Of a stretch of 64,000 nucleotides of DNA, positions 18,476 through 27,731 are shown piece after piece (position 1 is the stretch's first letter; each line of letters opens with the position of its first letter). The notes under the pieces were generated by a model. It worked only from the letters and a program-made list of their open reading frames with translations, ran no database searches and was not told the origin of the DNA. The position numbers and the translations under genes are program-made. This DNA comes from Anaeromassilibacillus senegalensis (GTDB taxonomy: Bacteria > Bacillota > Clostridia > Oscillospirales > Acutalibacteraceae). The DNA lies in contig NZ_LN868538.1 of the NCBI RefSeq assembly GCF_001261775.1, positions 434,001-498,000 of the forward strand, written 5' to 3'.

Positions 18476-21400
18476 GACCTTCTCACTCGCCATTGTGGTA
18501 TACACGCCGGTGCTCTGGCCCGGAGTGCCGACCGCCCAGACTCTGTAATAGTAGTCATTGCCGATCTTCGCCACAAACTGGGTCTTCAGCACACTGCCGT
18601 TACCCACGGTGAAGTTCGGGGCCGCGCTGCTGCCGTTGACAACCGTCATCTTGAAGCAGTAGGCGCTGCCTCTCTTCAAGGTGAAGTTTGCCGTGGTATC
18701 GGAACGGACGGATTTCTGGCCCATCACGTTCTGTACCGCGTTGATTAACGGGTTGGGCACAGCAACTGCCGTTCCTGTTCCGGAGGTGTTGCCAACCGGC
18801 TTCTTGCTGCCGTTGCTGGACGGTTTATTGCTCGGCTTGTTGGCAGGCTCTTCCGGTTTGTCCGCCAGAACCAGACCCGCACGGGCCTTCTCTACCGTCG
18901 CGCAGACCGCCGTGATTTCCTCCGGGGTGGCGTTCTCATCTTCATAGACGCCCTGCGCGTTGTTCAGCGCCGCACGCAGGATTGCGTAACTCGCCTCGGT
19001 GTAATCATCCGGATTGAGCGCTTCCGACTCGTCGATCAGGTCCTTCAGCACTTTCTTGTCCGGGATCATGCGCAGGTTCATCATCGCTTTGTACAGGGCG
19101 TCCGCCATTTCGTCCACCTGCTTCTGGGTCGCATTCGCGTCCTCCAGAAGGGCTTCCGCCTGCGGGAACAGCTCGTTGAACTTGTCTTTTTCCGGGCCGT
19201 CCAGGTACTTGTCAATTTCAATCTCCTGTGCCTGCTGTACAAAGGCTCCCAGCACTTCCGTGTTTGCCTTGAACTCCAGGCGCAGGATTGCTTCTTGCAG
19301 GTTCTTTGCCGCCTTTTCAACTTCCGCCTTCAGCGTTTCGCCCTCGTCGTTGTAGATCTCTTCCGCATAGGCGAGCGCTTCCGCATAGCCTTCCAGGCTC
19401 TTCGGGGTGAAGTTGTTCAAGTCGAGCATGGCGGCGTAGTCGAGCCAGTATTCCAGCTCGTCCTTGGTGCCCGCCTCAAAGGAGAGGTAATGCATCGCGT
19501 CGAGCAGTTCCTTCCAGGCTTCGTTTACTTCTTCCTGGGTGGCACTGTCGTCTTCATAGACGGCCTTCGCGTTGTCGCGCGCCGCGATGAAGCGATTGCT
19601 TACGGACTCGACCAGACCAGCAAGCTGCTCATTGGTCACTTCGTTTGCCTTCTCCAGCAGGGTTTCCAGAATCCCCTTGCTTACGCTGGTGAATACAAAG
19701 CGCAGGGACGCCTTATCGTTCGGCATGGTAAAGGTGTAGGTGCAGCCGTCTGCCTCAAACGGGATGTCTTCTCCGTTAAGCTGCGCGCTTGCGAACGGGC
19801 CGTCTGCTGGGGTGAAGCTGAAGGTCAGCGTGTCGCCCGCATAGACCGTCGCGCCGAGCATGCCGTCCCGCTCGATGAGCGCTTCGTATGCACCCTCTAC
19901 AGACAGCGTTGCGTTTGTTCCATACTGCACCGTCAGGACCTGCTTCTCCAAGCCGGAGACGCGGTCGAACCGCAGGGAATCCAGATTAAAGTTGCCGGAG
20001 TTTGCAGAACCCTCGGAACGAATCTTAATGGTGTGTTTGCCTTCCGTCAGGGCAACGCCAGAGAGAACTTCTTCAAACCATTCGCCCCAACTCTGACGGA
20101 CCTTCAATGCAAAATCTTTCACCTTGACGCCGTCCACATACAGCGCGCCTGTGCGCGGCGTATTATCGAACTGTGCGCCGTTCTTTTTGCCGCAGGCCGC
20201 ACGGAGAGCCAAGTCATACATGCCGGCCTGTTTGACATTGACATCAAACTCAACAAAGTGGCCTACCGCTTTCCAGCCCGCTACATAGCCGCTGCCGGTG
20301 TAGCCCTTCCACTCGGTGTCCACACGGACTTTGCCGCTGCCGTCGCCATTGCCGCTGCTGGTATCGCCTCTGGCGTTCTCCAGTTCAAAGACGCTTCCGG
20401 ACTCAATGTCGTTCTCGCCCTCTTCCAGCGTTACAGTAACGTCCACACGTGTGCTGTCCGGCACGACAAAGGTGTACTCTTTGCCCGCTTCCACTTCGGT
20501 CAGCGCAACGGTGTTGCCATCCGCATCGACTGCGGAAATAGATTTAAACTTTCTGCCCATCTCGATATTGGAAATACGGACAGTTACAGTGTCGCCCACT
20601 TTTACGCTCTCCGGCGTCACTGCTACGGTCGCGCTGCCGCCGGTCACCTCTGTGGAAACAGAGGAACGGTCGCTCTTAAAGCGGAACCAATCCATATCGC
20701 AGATGGACTTATCTGTCTCTGTATTGACGAATTTGAGATAGACGTCATGCGTGCCGACAACGGTATCGCATACGCCGGTGTACGTTTTCAGCGTATTCCA
20801 GTCGCCGGTATTTGCAATCTTTACCTCTGCGACCTTCTCGCCGTCCACGGCGTCGAGACGGACTTCCATCGTGCCGCCCTGCAGGCCGGCCGCGACGCGG
20901 ACTTCCACGCTCGCCGCGTCTCCGTCTCCAAAGTCTACGTTGTTAAACTTGGCCCAATCGCCATTCTCAATGTGGTTCAAGACAGTAATTTTCTGTCCGT
21001 TAACCGTCTTGGAGGCGGTATCGATTCCCTGCCGATCGTCGGCGGTTTCCGCTTCGATCTGGCTGAAGGCGTCAATTACCTTGCGATTGGAAATAAATTT
21101 GATCCAGTCCATATCGCAGATGGAACTGGTGGTGGAGGTGTTGACAAACTTGAGATAGACGTCGTGAATTCCGGTGATTTCCATGCAGTCGCCAGAATAC
21201 ACCTTCAGGGTATCCCAGTTGCCGGTAGGTGCAATTTCGACTTCCGCCGCTTTGACACCGTTCACGGAGTCGAGACGAACTTCCAGCGTACCGCCCTGCA
21301 GGCCGGCTGCCACCTGGGTTTCAAAGCTTACCACGCCGCCTTCGCCAAAGTTGACGTCGCTGAACTTCGCCCAGTCGCCGTCCTCAATGTGATTCAGCAG

Positions 21401-24400
21401 AGTATAACGCTGTCCGCTGATGGTCTTTGAGGTGGTATCGATGCCATGGCGCTCGTTTGCGGTCTCCGCCTCAATCTGGCTGTATGCATCGATGGTCGCT
21501 TTATCGGTTGTAAAGTGGAACCAGTCTACATCGCAGTCAAAGCTCTCCGCGCCTTCCTTCGCAACAAAGGACAGGTAAATGTTGCTGGTCACAGCATCCG
21601 TATCCTTTGATACAGATGTCAGTGTGGTCCACTTGCCATTTGCCGGGATTTCCAGCGTGGCAAGAATCTTATCACCCACACCGTTTTCATAGACGACTAT
21701 GCTGCCGCCGGTGGTGCTCTTGACGCGCAGGGCAAGTCCGCTCTTCTGGCTGCCGCGCACTTCGTCAAACTGCACCCAGGCGCCGTTCTCTGTCACGGCG
21801 AGCTTGCTGCCGCCGGAGGCCGCGGTATCCGCAGCGACTGCCACGCCGCCCTCCAGGTGCGATGCGCTTTCCGCCTCAATCTTGCTGAACGCGTTGACAG
21901 AGGTGTCCACATAGCGGAAGGTCAGGGAATCCAGATTGTAATTGCCCGGATTGCTGCCCTCAGCGCGAATCTTCATGGTGGTAACGCCCGATTCGAGCTT
22001 CACACGGTAGGTGTAATCCACCCAAACGCCCTGCTTGACGCCATCCACGGTTTCGCCCCACTTGTCGGTCACTGCAAAGGCGAGGTCTACCGCCTTCTGG
22101 TTCTGGATATACAGGCCGCCGGTGCGCGGCGTGCTGTCGAACTGCGGCGCGTTCTTTTTGCCGTTGTTGACGCGCAGCACCAGATCATAGGTGCCGGCGG
22201 TCTCAACATTGACGTCGAACTGAACCGCATCGCCAACCGCTTTAAAGCCCTTGGCAAAGCCGCTGCCGGTGTAACCCTTCCACTCATTGTCCGGTTTGAC
22301 TTCTCCGCCGCTCGCGGGCAGCATTTCCGTCTCTTCCATTTCAATGACGCTGCCGTCCGTGATTCTGGTCGGCGGGTTTCCTTCGTTCTCGTCGCCCAGC
22401 TCCGGCTCCACGATGCCGCCAGACGCAAGGACTACATCGATCTCCTTGCCGGTATCCGGGGTGCGGACATAGACGGTGTTGGCGTCCGTATCCAGCCAGT
22501 AAGCCTGCTCCGCGGCGTTGTATGCTTCCAGGGAATCCGCAGCTGTAATCGCCGTACCGTTGATGGTCACGCCGCTGACTTCTGCGATATGGTTAAACTT
22601 GAGATTGTAAGAACGCGCATCCGGGGTGTAGACCGCCGGATTGTTGTCCACTCTCTCATGGATCTTGAAGGAGATATCGGTTCCGTCCTGAATGCTTTCA
22701 AAAGTTGTGGTGCTGTAAGCATTCTCTGTGATGTACTTGCGGCTCTGACCATCGTCTTCGTACAGGGTAAAGGAGGTCTTTCCCTTCGGATAGATGTCGA
22801 GGGTGAGCGGGTCGAGCGGTTTTTCGTCCGCATAGTTGACGTCCGGGCCCATCGGGACAATTGCGCCGGACTTAACAAATACCGGGATTTCTTCCAGCGC
22901 CGCCGCCACGGTGATGTTTTTGCCGATGGGGCCGCCTTCATAGCGCTCGCCGGTATAATAGTTGTACCATGTGGTTTCCGGAGGCAGCCACACCTTGACG
23001 GTGGTGTCCGCTGTGGCGGAAGCCGGCGCTACCAGGAACCAATCGCCATAGTAGTACTGCTTGTTCAGATCCCAGGCAGCCGGGTTATACTGGCTGTCAT
23101 CTTCCAACAGCATGGCGCGCATCATCGGTACGCCCTGGCTGTAGCCCTGCCATGCCAGGGAATAGGTGTACGGGTACAGTGCATAACGAACCTGCAGGTT
23201 CTGCTTGAGCGTGTCCTGCGCGGTCTGGTCAAAGGTCCAGGGCTCGCGTCCATCGTGGCCGTGTGTACGCATCATACCGCTCCACGCACCGAACTCAGAA
23301 ACCCAACGGGTATACAGCTCATTGCTCGGGCGCTTCATAAAGCCGCCCAGGTCGTTGGAGGATGTCCAGTAACCGACCAGGCCTGCGTCAATGCTGAAAC
23401 CGATCTGGTTATCCAGCTCCGCGCTGGTATTATTGATATCGCCGGACCATGCGGTCGCAAAGTGCTGGCCCGCATAGCTGCCTCTGGTGACAAACATCGG
23501 ACGGGATTCGTCCGTATATTCCTGCCACGCCTCATAGGCGCCCTTGGAGGAGAACGTCGGGGCGGTGTTGGTGCCCAGAACGTCGAACTCATCCGGCCAG
23601 AACCAATCGCCGTATCCGGTGGTGATTACGCTGTCCATATAGGACTTCACCCATTTTTCCTCGTTCTCCGGCTTGTAGAGTTCCTTGCCGCCGGAAGCCT
23701 CCGGCGTACCCGCGTTGTTATGCAGGCCGACATGGAATCCCAGCTCGTCCGCTTCTTTAAACATGGCGTCGATATCCGGGAATTTATTGGTATCGTTGCT
23801 CCACATCTGCTTGCCCCACTTTTCGCCCGCGCCGTGCTGTGGGTTGCCGTTATCCGCAACGTCGCCGCGCCAGCCGTAGTCGAACACATAGCAGTCGGTC
23901 GGATATCCCTCGTCGCGCAGACGATGCAGCCACTCCAGGAATTCCTTCTGTGTCGCGTTGTCGTTGCCGTACTTGGAGAGCATAAAGCCGTGCGCCCATT
24001 TGCCGTACAGCTCCATGCGGCCGGTAATCTCCGCGTACTCGTTCAGAATGGTCTTAAAGTCCGGGCCATACATAAAGAAATAATCCAGATAGCCCTTCGT
24101 CTGGAAACCGCCGCCCTGTTTAAAGAACTTGGTTTCCTTCTCAATGGTGTTGAGGAACACGCCGTAACCGACCGTGCTCATAAAGAACGGTGCGATCAGC
24201 CGGCCGTGGCTCATGCTGAATTCCGTAAAGTCGCTGCCGTAGCGATTCAGATTGGAACGGCGGCCGTGGTCACCGGATCCAAAACCGAAAATGCCGCCGG
24301 CATTTTTGGCACCTTCCACACGCTTGACGCCGCGTACGCCGGAATCGTCCCAATACATGCCCTGATCATCGGCGTCCTTGCTGAGCAGATTGCCCTCCAG

Positions 24401-24790
24401 ATCATACATGCCGATGCGAAGCGGGCTTTTCTGCACACGGATTTCCATGGCGTCGGTACGGATTTTGATGGTTCCGTCCTCCTCGGTCACGGTGCGATTT
24501 ACCGGGTCCCAGATGTTCTTCTGTACCATATAGTACTGCGGATCCTCCGGCCGGTAACCGTTCGCGCCATCCAGGGAAAGCTGGATGCGTGCGGTGCGGT
24601 CTGTGCACAGCTCAACCGTCACTTCCTGTCTGTCGCAGCTGAAGGTCAGCACGTTGCCGTCCTCCGCCAGTGCAGTCACATCGCCGATCTGCGCCAAGGT
24701 CGCCCCCTGTGCCGCCGTCGCCGGCAGGACCATCATGGAGAAAACCATTGCCACAGTCAACAGCAGGCTGAGTAATCTTTTCTTTCTCAT
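18446..24790 (-). CDS. Giant secreted GH31 glycoside hydrolase with CBM35/CBM6 modules
   Basis: This 2114-residue protein has a signal peptide (MRKKRLLSLLLTVAMVF). The GH31 barrel carries nucleophile Asp400 in WFWPDEFDVLG and acid/base Asp451 in AWSGDINN, preceded by RGSYAGQHFATAW. After the proximal beta domain come a CBM35-like module, three CBM6-like modules (two closely alike, with IDAYSQIEAETA and IDAFSQIEAETA), an Ig-like stretch, a second CBM35-like module, and the shared Ig-like/FIVAR/terminal cassette. The ATG at 24790 follows AAAGGGG; an in-frame ATG at 24853 with GGGAG is a second possibility. The active-site wording differs from plain alpha-glucosidases, so alpha-N-acetylgalactosaminidase or another exo-alpha specificity is possible. 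Three extra tail copies follow the stop. Confidence 0.88.
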   Translation of the reverse strand: MRKKRLLSLLLTVAMVFSMMVLPATAAQGATLAQIGDVTALAEDGNVLTFSCDRQEVTVELCTDRTARIQLSLDGANGYRPEDPQYYMVQKNIWDPVNRTVTEEDGTIKIRTDAMEIRVQKSPLRIGMYDLEGNLLSKDADDQGMYWDDSGVRGVKRVEGAKNAGGIFGFGSGDHGRRSNLNRYGSDFTEFSMSHGRLIAPFFMSTVGYGVFLNTIEKETKFFKQGGGFQTKGYLDYFFMYGPDFKTILNEYAEITGRMELYGKWAHGFMLSKYGNDNATQKEFLEWLHRLRDEGYPTDCYVFDYGWRGDVADNGNPQHGAGEKWGKQMWSNDTNKFPDIDAMFKEADELGFHVGLHNNAGTPEASGGKELYKPENEEKWVKSYMDSVITTGYGDWFWPDEFDVLGTNTAPTFSSKGAYEAWQEYTDESRPMFVTRGSYAGQHFATAWSGDINNTSAELDNQIGFSIDAGLVGYWTSSNDLGGFMKRPSNELYTRWVSEFGAWSGMMRTHGHDGREPWTFDQTAQDTLKQNLQVRYALYPYTYSLAWQGYSQGVPMMRAMLLEDDSQYNPAAWDLNKQYYYGDWFLVAPASATADTTVKVWLPPETTWYNYYTGERYEGGPIGKNITVAAALEEIPVFVKSGAIVPMGPDVNYADEKPLDPLTLDIYPKGKTSFTLYEDDGQSRKYITENAYSTTTFESIQDGTDISFKIHERVDNNPAVYTPDARSYNLKFNHIAEVSGVTINGTAITAADSLEAYNAAEQAYWLDTDANTVYVRTPDTGKEIDVVLASGGIVEPELGDENEGNPPTRITDGSVIEMEETEMLPASGGEVKPDNEWKGYTGSGFAKGFKAVGDAVQFDVNVETAGTYDLVLRVNNGKKNAPQFDSTPRTGGLYIQNQKAVDLAFAVTDKWGETVDGVKQGVWVDYTYRVKLESGVTTMKIRAEGSNPGNYNLDSLTFRYVDTSVNAFSKIEAESASHLEGGVAVAADTAASGGSKLAVTENGAWVQFDEVRGSQKSGLALRVKSTTGGSIVVYENGVGDKILATLEIPANGKWTTLTSVSKDTDAVTSNIYLSFVAKEGAESFDCDVDWFHFTTDKATIDAYSQIEAETANERHGIDTTSKTISGQRYTLLNHIEDGDWAKFSDVNFGEGGVVSFETQVAAGLQGGTLEVRLDSVNGVKAAEVEIAPTGNWDTLKVYSGDCMEITGIHDVYLKFVNTSTTSSICDMDWIKFISNRKVIDAFSQIEAETADDRQGIDTASKTVNGQKITVLNHIENGDWAKFNNVDFGDGDAASVEVRVAAGLQGGTMEVRLDAVDGEKVAEVKIANTGDWNTLKTYTGVCDTVVGTHDVYLKFVNTETDKSICDMDWFRFKSDRSSVSTEVTGGSATVAVTPESVKVGDTVTVRISNIEMGRKFKSISAVDADGNTVALTEVEAGKEYTFVVPDSTRVDVTVTLEEGENDIESGSVFELENARGDTSSGNGDGSGKVRVDTEWKGYTGSGYVAGWKAVGHFVEFDVNVKQAGMYDLALRAACGKKNGAQFDNTPRTGALYVDGVKVKDFALKVRQSWGEWFEEVLSGVALTEGKHTIKIRSEGSANSGNFNLDSLRFDRVSGLEKQVLTVQYGTNATLSVEGAYEALIERDGMLGATVYAGDTLTFSFTPADGPFASAQLNGEDIPFEADGCTYTFTMPNDKASLRFVFTSVSKGILETLLEKANEVTNEQLAGLVESVSNRFIAARDNAKAVYEDDSATQEEVNEAWKELLDAMHYLSFEAGTKDELEYWLDYAAMLDLNNFTPKSLEGYAEALAYAEEIYNDEGETLKAEVEKAAKNLQEAILRLEFKANTEVLGAFVQQAQEIEIDKYLDGPEKDKFNELFPQAEALLEDANATQKQVDEMADALYKAMMNLRMIPDKKVLKDLIDESEALNPDDYTEASYAILRAALNNAQGVYEDENATPEEITAVCATVEKARAGLVLADKPEEPANKPSNKPSSNGSKKPVGNTSGTGTAVAVPNPLINAVQNVMGQKSVRSDTTANFTLKRGSAYCFKMTVVNGSSAAPNFTVGNGSVLKTQFVAKIGNDYYYRVWAVGTPGQSTGVYTTMASEKVQQHCVVTIG

Positions 24791-24924
24791 ACAAACCCCT
24801 TTCTTGTCTCCTTTTCCGGCTGTGATCAGCTGGAAAAGACCATCTTTACCCATTTCTTCTCCCTTTCTATACCTCTTCGTTCCCACCTTTCTCATAGGAG
24901 ATTTGAACACTCCTTGTTGTATTC

Positions 24925-24953
24925 ATCATACAATGGAATTGAATGAGAATCAA
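24925..24953 (-). promoter_or_regulatory. Sigma-A promoter of the GH31 gene
   Basis: On the minus strand TTGATT, 17 bp and TATGAT lie about 135 nt before the ATG at 24790 and about 70 nt before the alternative at 24853. Confidence 0.75.
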
Positions 24954-25030
24954 TAAATTTTCTTGCACTTTTTCAGGTCTTTTTTAACATATACACCATT
25001 TTTATTTTTCGCCTGTATTATTTTGCAACA

Positions 25031-25069
25031 AAAAAAGAAAGGCCCTGGGTAAAAAAATCCAGAGCCTTT
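25031..25069 (-). terminator. Terminator of the sensor operon
   Basis: An 11-bp stem (AAAGGCTCTGG with one G-U pair) is followed on the minus strand by CTTTTTTTG, directly behind the lipoprotein gene. Confidence 0.85.
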
Positions 25070-25072
25070 TCC

Positions 25073-26131
25073 TCATTCTTCCCGCCGGTAGACATCTTCC
25101 TTTAAATGGAAGCCATCCTTGATCACCGTGTCATCTATATTCTCTTTTGTTACACTGATGACATCGCACATGAGATAGGGGACCTGATAGGTTCCGTCGT
25201 CGATGGTCTTGTCAGAATCGACCCTTTTCCCCGCGGCAAGTGTCTGGCAGGCTTCGATCGTCCGGTCCACCAGGTTGGGAATCGGTTTATAAACGGTCAT
25301 CAGCTGCGTTCCCACCACGATGCGCTGGCAGGCCGCCAGGTCCGCGTCGTGGCCTACCACCTTCACCCTGTCCGTCAGCCGCGCTTCGGACAAAGCGTCA
25401 ATCGCCGCCCACGCCAGGGAGTCGTTCGCCGCGATCACCGCGCTGATGCTGTCCCCTTTTTCCTTCAGGACATCGGACATAAAGTCAAAGGCCGTCTCTC
25501 TGCGCCAGTCCTCCACCCAGGTCTCCGCCTCAATCTGGATTTTGCCGCTGTCGATCCCCTCTTGCAGACGGTCCATACAGCCCTGGTGGTACATCTGGCT
25601 GTTGCTGTCGTCCTCGGACCCGTTCAGCAAAATGTAACCGCCCTCCGGCACTTCCTCCAGAATGGCCTCGCCTTGCAGTTCCCCAACCTTGTAATTGTCA
25701 AAGGAAACATAAACATCCACATTGGCGTTCTTGACCAGACGGTCGTAAGAGATTACGGGAATCCCCTCCCGTTTGGCCAGCGTGACACATTGTGCGGAAT
25801 TATCGCTGTCGTGCGGTGCGATCACCAGCACGTCAATTCCCCGCTCCACCATGTCCGCCACCTGCTCATACTGCCGTTCCGTGCTGTTGTTTGCGTTGGC
25901 AATGATGACGTCTATGTTCTCCTGCTTGGCCTTTGCGGAGAAAATATCCCGATCGCGCAGCCAGCGGTCCTCCTTGAGCGTCGCCATGGAAAAACCCACC
26001 AGCAAGCGCTTTTCCTGTTCCGGCTCCGGCGGCGACGTATCGCCGCTGCACGCGGCCAGCGCCATGGTGCATTGCAGTACCGCTAACACAAGCAGCGCAC
26101 AGCGGCGGAACAAATGCTTTTGCTTTTTCAT
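25073..26131 (-). CDS. Sugar-binding lipoprotein (XylF-like, type 1 periplasmic binding fold)
   Basis: The 352-residue precursor has a lipoprotein signal with lipobox LAAC (Cys28). The mature part matches xylose/ribose-type substrate-binding proteins: GFSMATLKEDRW near the start, NANNSTERQYEQV, IVIAPHDSDN-like text (VLVIAPHDS), and the hinge segment AVIAANDSLAWAAIDAL. It is expected to be anchored at the outer face of the membrane and to bind a monosaccharide. It is the last gene of the sensor operon; its ATG (26131) follows the regulator's TGA by 4 nt and shares GGGAGGTGAGGGC, so translation is probably coupled. No permease or ATPase gene is nearby, so it may act in sensing or serve a transporter elsewhere. 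Confidence 0.88.
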   Translation of the reverse strand: MKKQKHLFRRCALLVLAVLQCTMALAACSGDTSPPEPEQEKRLLVGFSMATLKEDRWLRDRDIFSAKAKQENIDVIIANANNSTERQYEQVADMVERGIDVLVIAPHDSDNSAQCVTLAKREGIPVISYDRLVKNANVDVYVSFDNYKVGELQGEAILEEVPEGGYILLNGSEDDSNSQMYHQGCMDRLQEGIDSGKIQIEAETWVEDWRRETAFDFMSDVLKEKGDSISAVIAANDSLAWAAIDALSEARLTDRVKVVGHDADLAACQRIVVGTQLMTVYKPIPNLVDRTIEACQTLAAGKRVDSDKTIDDGTYQVPYLMCDVISVTKENIDDTVIKDGFHLKEDVYRREE

Positions 26132-26135
26132 GCCC

Positions 26136-27731
26136 TCACCTCCCACAGGATTCTTTGTATTCCGTCGCCGTCATATTCGTAATTTTCTTAAACAGCTTGG
26201 AAAAATAATTGGGGTCTGCATATCCCACCATGCGTGCCACATCCTTAACGGTATATTCGGCGCGCGCCAGATATTGTTTGGCTTTCTCCATCCGGATCGC
26301 CGTCAGCCGGTCGATAAAATTTGTTCCCGTTTCATCCTTGTAAAACCGGCTGAAATAATATGGGCTCAGGTTGACCGCGCGGGCCACGCTTTCCAGGGCG
26401 ATATCCTGGTCAAAATGTTCCTCCATATAGCGGTCCGCCTGCTCAATGATCGCGCTGATTTTTCGTTGCTTTCCGGAATCAATGCGCTCCACCGCATCCC
26501 GGATGAAGCGGCGGCAGAGCTCGTGGAGCACATCCATGTGTTCCGCCTGCAACAGCGCAGACAAGGCATTGCAGGAATTGCCGATCACGTTCCCCCAGCG
26601 CTTCCCAAATTCTACCACCAGGGCGATCGTTTTATTCTTAATCATATCAAAATCCTGCGGTTCATTCTTACACAGGCCGGAAAACATGCGCTCAAACGCC
26701 AGGACCGCTCCTGTGGAATCCCCCTCCGCCGCCTTTGCAAAGATCAGATGGACCATCTGGTCTTCATACAGCGCGTCGTTGTCTTCCATCCCCTTCACCG
26801 CATCATCAAAATGCAGGATGTTGGTGGCCTCCGGCCGGCTGTCCGCCATACTCAGCGCCTGTAAAGCTTCCCGGTAGCTCTTCTTTGCCTCATCCAAACG
26901 CCCGTAGTTGCGTCCAATACCAATAGAGATCTCCGGATGCAAACTTCCCACCCGGTCGTATAGATTTTCTGCCAGCTTCAGGGCCGCAAGCCGCTGTTCA
27001 AAGGAAGGCTCCGGAAAATCACTGCAAACATAAACCACCAGACGGTTGAGCATGATCGGGCCAACCATGCACCGGCTCATTGATTTTAACGCCTCGCGGT
27101 ACCGGTTGTAAAGCGCCTGCCCTTTGACGCCGGCGCCGATGCGGTTGTTGCCGCCTCTGCTGTCCTTATCGTCAAACGCGATGATCATCACGTAGCCGCC
27201 CGTGGATTCGTTTCCCAGCAGGCGGCTGAAGTTTTTCAGCTCCTCCGCGTTGTCCTCAAACATGCAAAGCGCATTGATGAAGCCGGTCTCCATGATCGGG
27301 ACAATCATCTCAAATTTTTCCTTAATCTCCAGCTCTTTGCGCAGCTTTTCCCGCTGCTGTTCCACCTGCCCGGTCACCTTGCGCAACGTTTCCACCAGCT
27401 TGGCCTCGCGCACCGGTTTGAGCAGGTATTCCTCCGCGTCCAGTGCGACAGCCTCCACCGCATAGTCAAAATAATCAAACGCCGTCACGATGATAAAACG
27501 GATGACCGGGTTGGCTTCCTTGATCTGCCGCATCGCTTCCAACCCATTGATCCCCGGCATATTGATATCCATCAGCACGACGTCCGGACGGGTGTTGTAG
27601 GCTTTTTCAATCGCGTCCCGGCCGGAACGGGATTTTCCCACCACCTCGACGTCATCCATATTTTTACGGATCATATATTCCATGGAATCAATCGCAATTG
27701 GTTCATCATCCACAATCAGTACGCGAATCAT
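26136..27731 (-). CDS. YesN-type response regulator with AraC DNA-binding domain
   Basis: This 531-residue protein has a receiver domain (about 1-125, phospho-acceptor Asp55 in VVLMDINMPG, acidic pair VDDE at 8-10), a long helical middle region, and a C-terminal AraC/XylS double helix-turn-helix (about 430-531, with NLSPYYFSRFYKDETGTNF and ARMVGYADPNYFSKLFKK). It is the transcriptional output of the neighbouring kinase. Its start overlaps the kinase stop by 4 nt (ATGA). Likely targets are the flanking hydrolase genes or sugar-transport genes, by analogy with YesN systems. Confidence 0.92.
   Translation of the reverse strand: MIRVLIVDDEPIAIDSMEYMIRKNMDDVEVVGKSRSGRDAIEKAYNTRPDVVLMDINMPGINGLEAMRQIKEANPVIRFIIVTAFDYFDYAVEAVALDAEEYLLKPVREAKLVETLRKVTGQVEQQREKLRKELEIKEKFEMIVPIMETGFINALCMFEDNAEELKNFSRLLGNESTGGYVMIIAFDDKDSRGGNNRIGAGVKGQALYNRYREALKSMSRCMVGPIMLNRLVVYVCSDFPEPSFEQRLAALKLAENLYDRVGSLHPEISIGIGRNYGRLDEAKKSYREALQALSMADSRPEATNILHFDDAVKGMEDNDALYEDQMVHLIFAKAAEGDSTGAVLAFERMFSGLCKNEPQDFDMIKNKTIALVVEFGKRWGNVIGNSCNALSALLQAEHMDVLHELCRRFIRDAVERIDSGKQRKISAIIEQADRYMEEHFDQDIALESVARAVNLSPYYFSRFYKDETGTNFIDRLTAIRMEKAKQYLARAEYTVKDVARMVGYADPNYFSKLFKKITNMTATEYKESCGR

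Noticed and set aside
18176-18505. Diversity-generating retroelement with variable and template repeats at a gene 3' end
   Set aside because: No reverse transcriptase or accessory gene lies in the window, and differences between copies are not concentrated at adenines.
18051-18548. Plus-strand frame with a repeated 26-residue unit (VFSGSNQPIVTTQCC type)
   Set aside because: It is the antisense reading of the 78-bp array; no start signal is present and the repeat is explained by the minus-strand gene tail.
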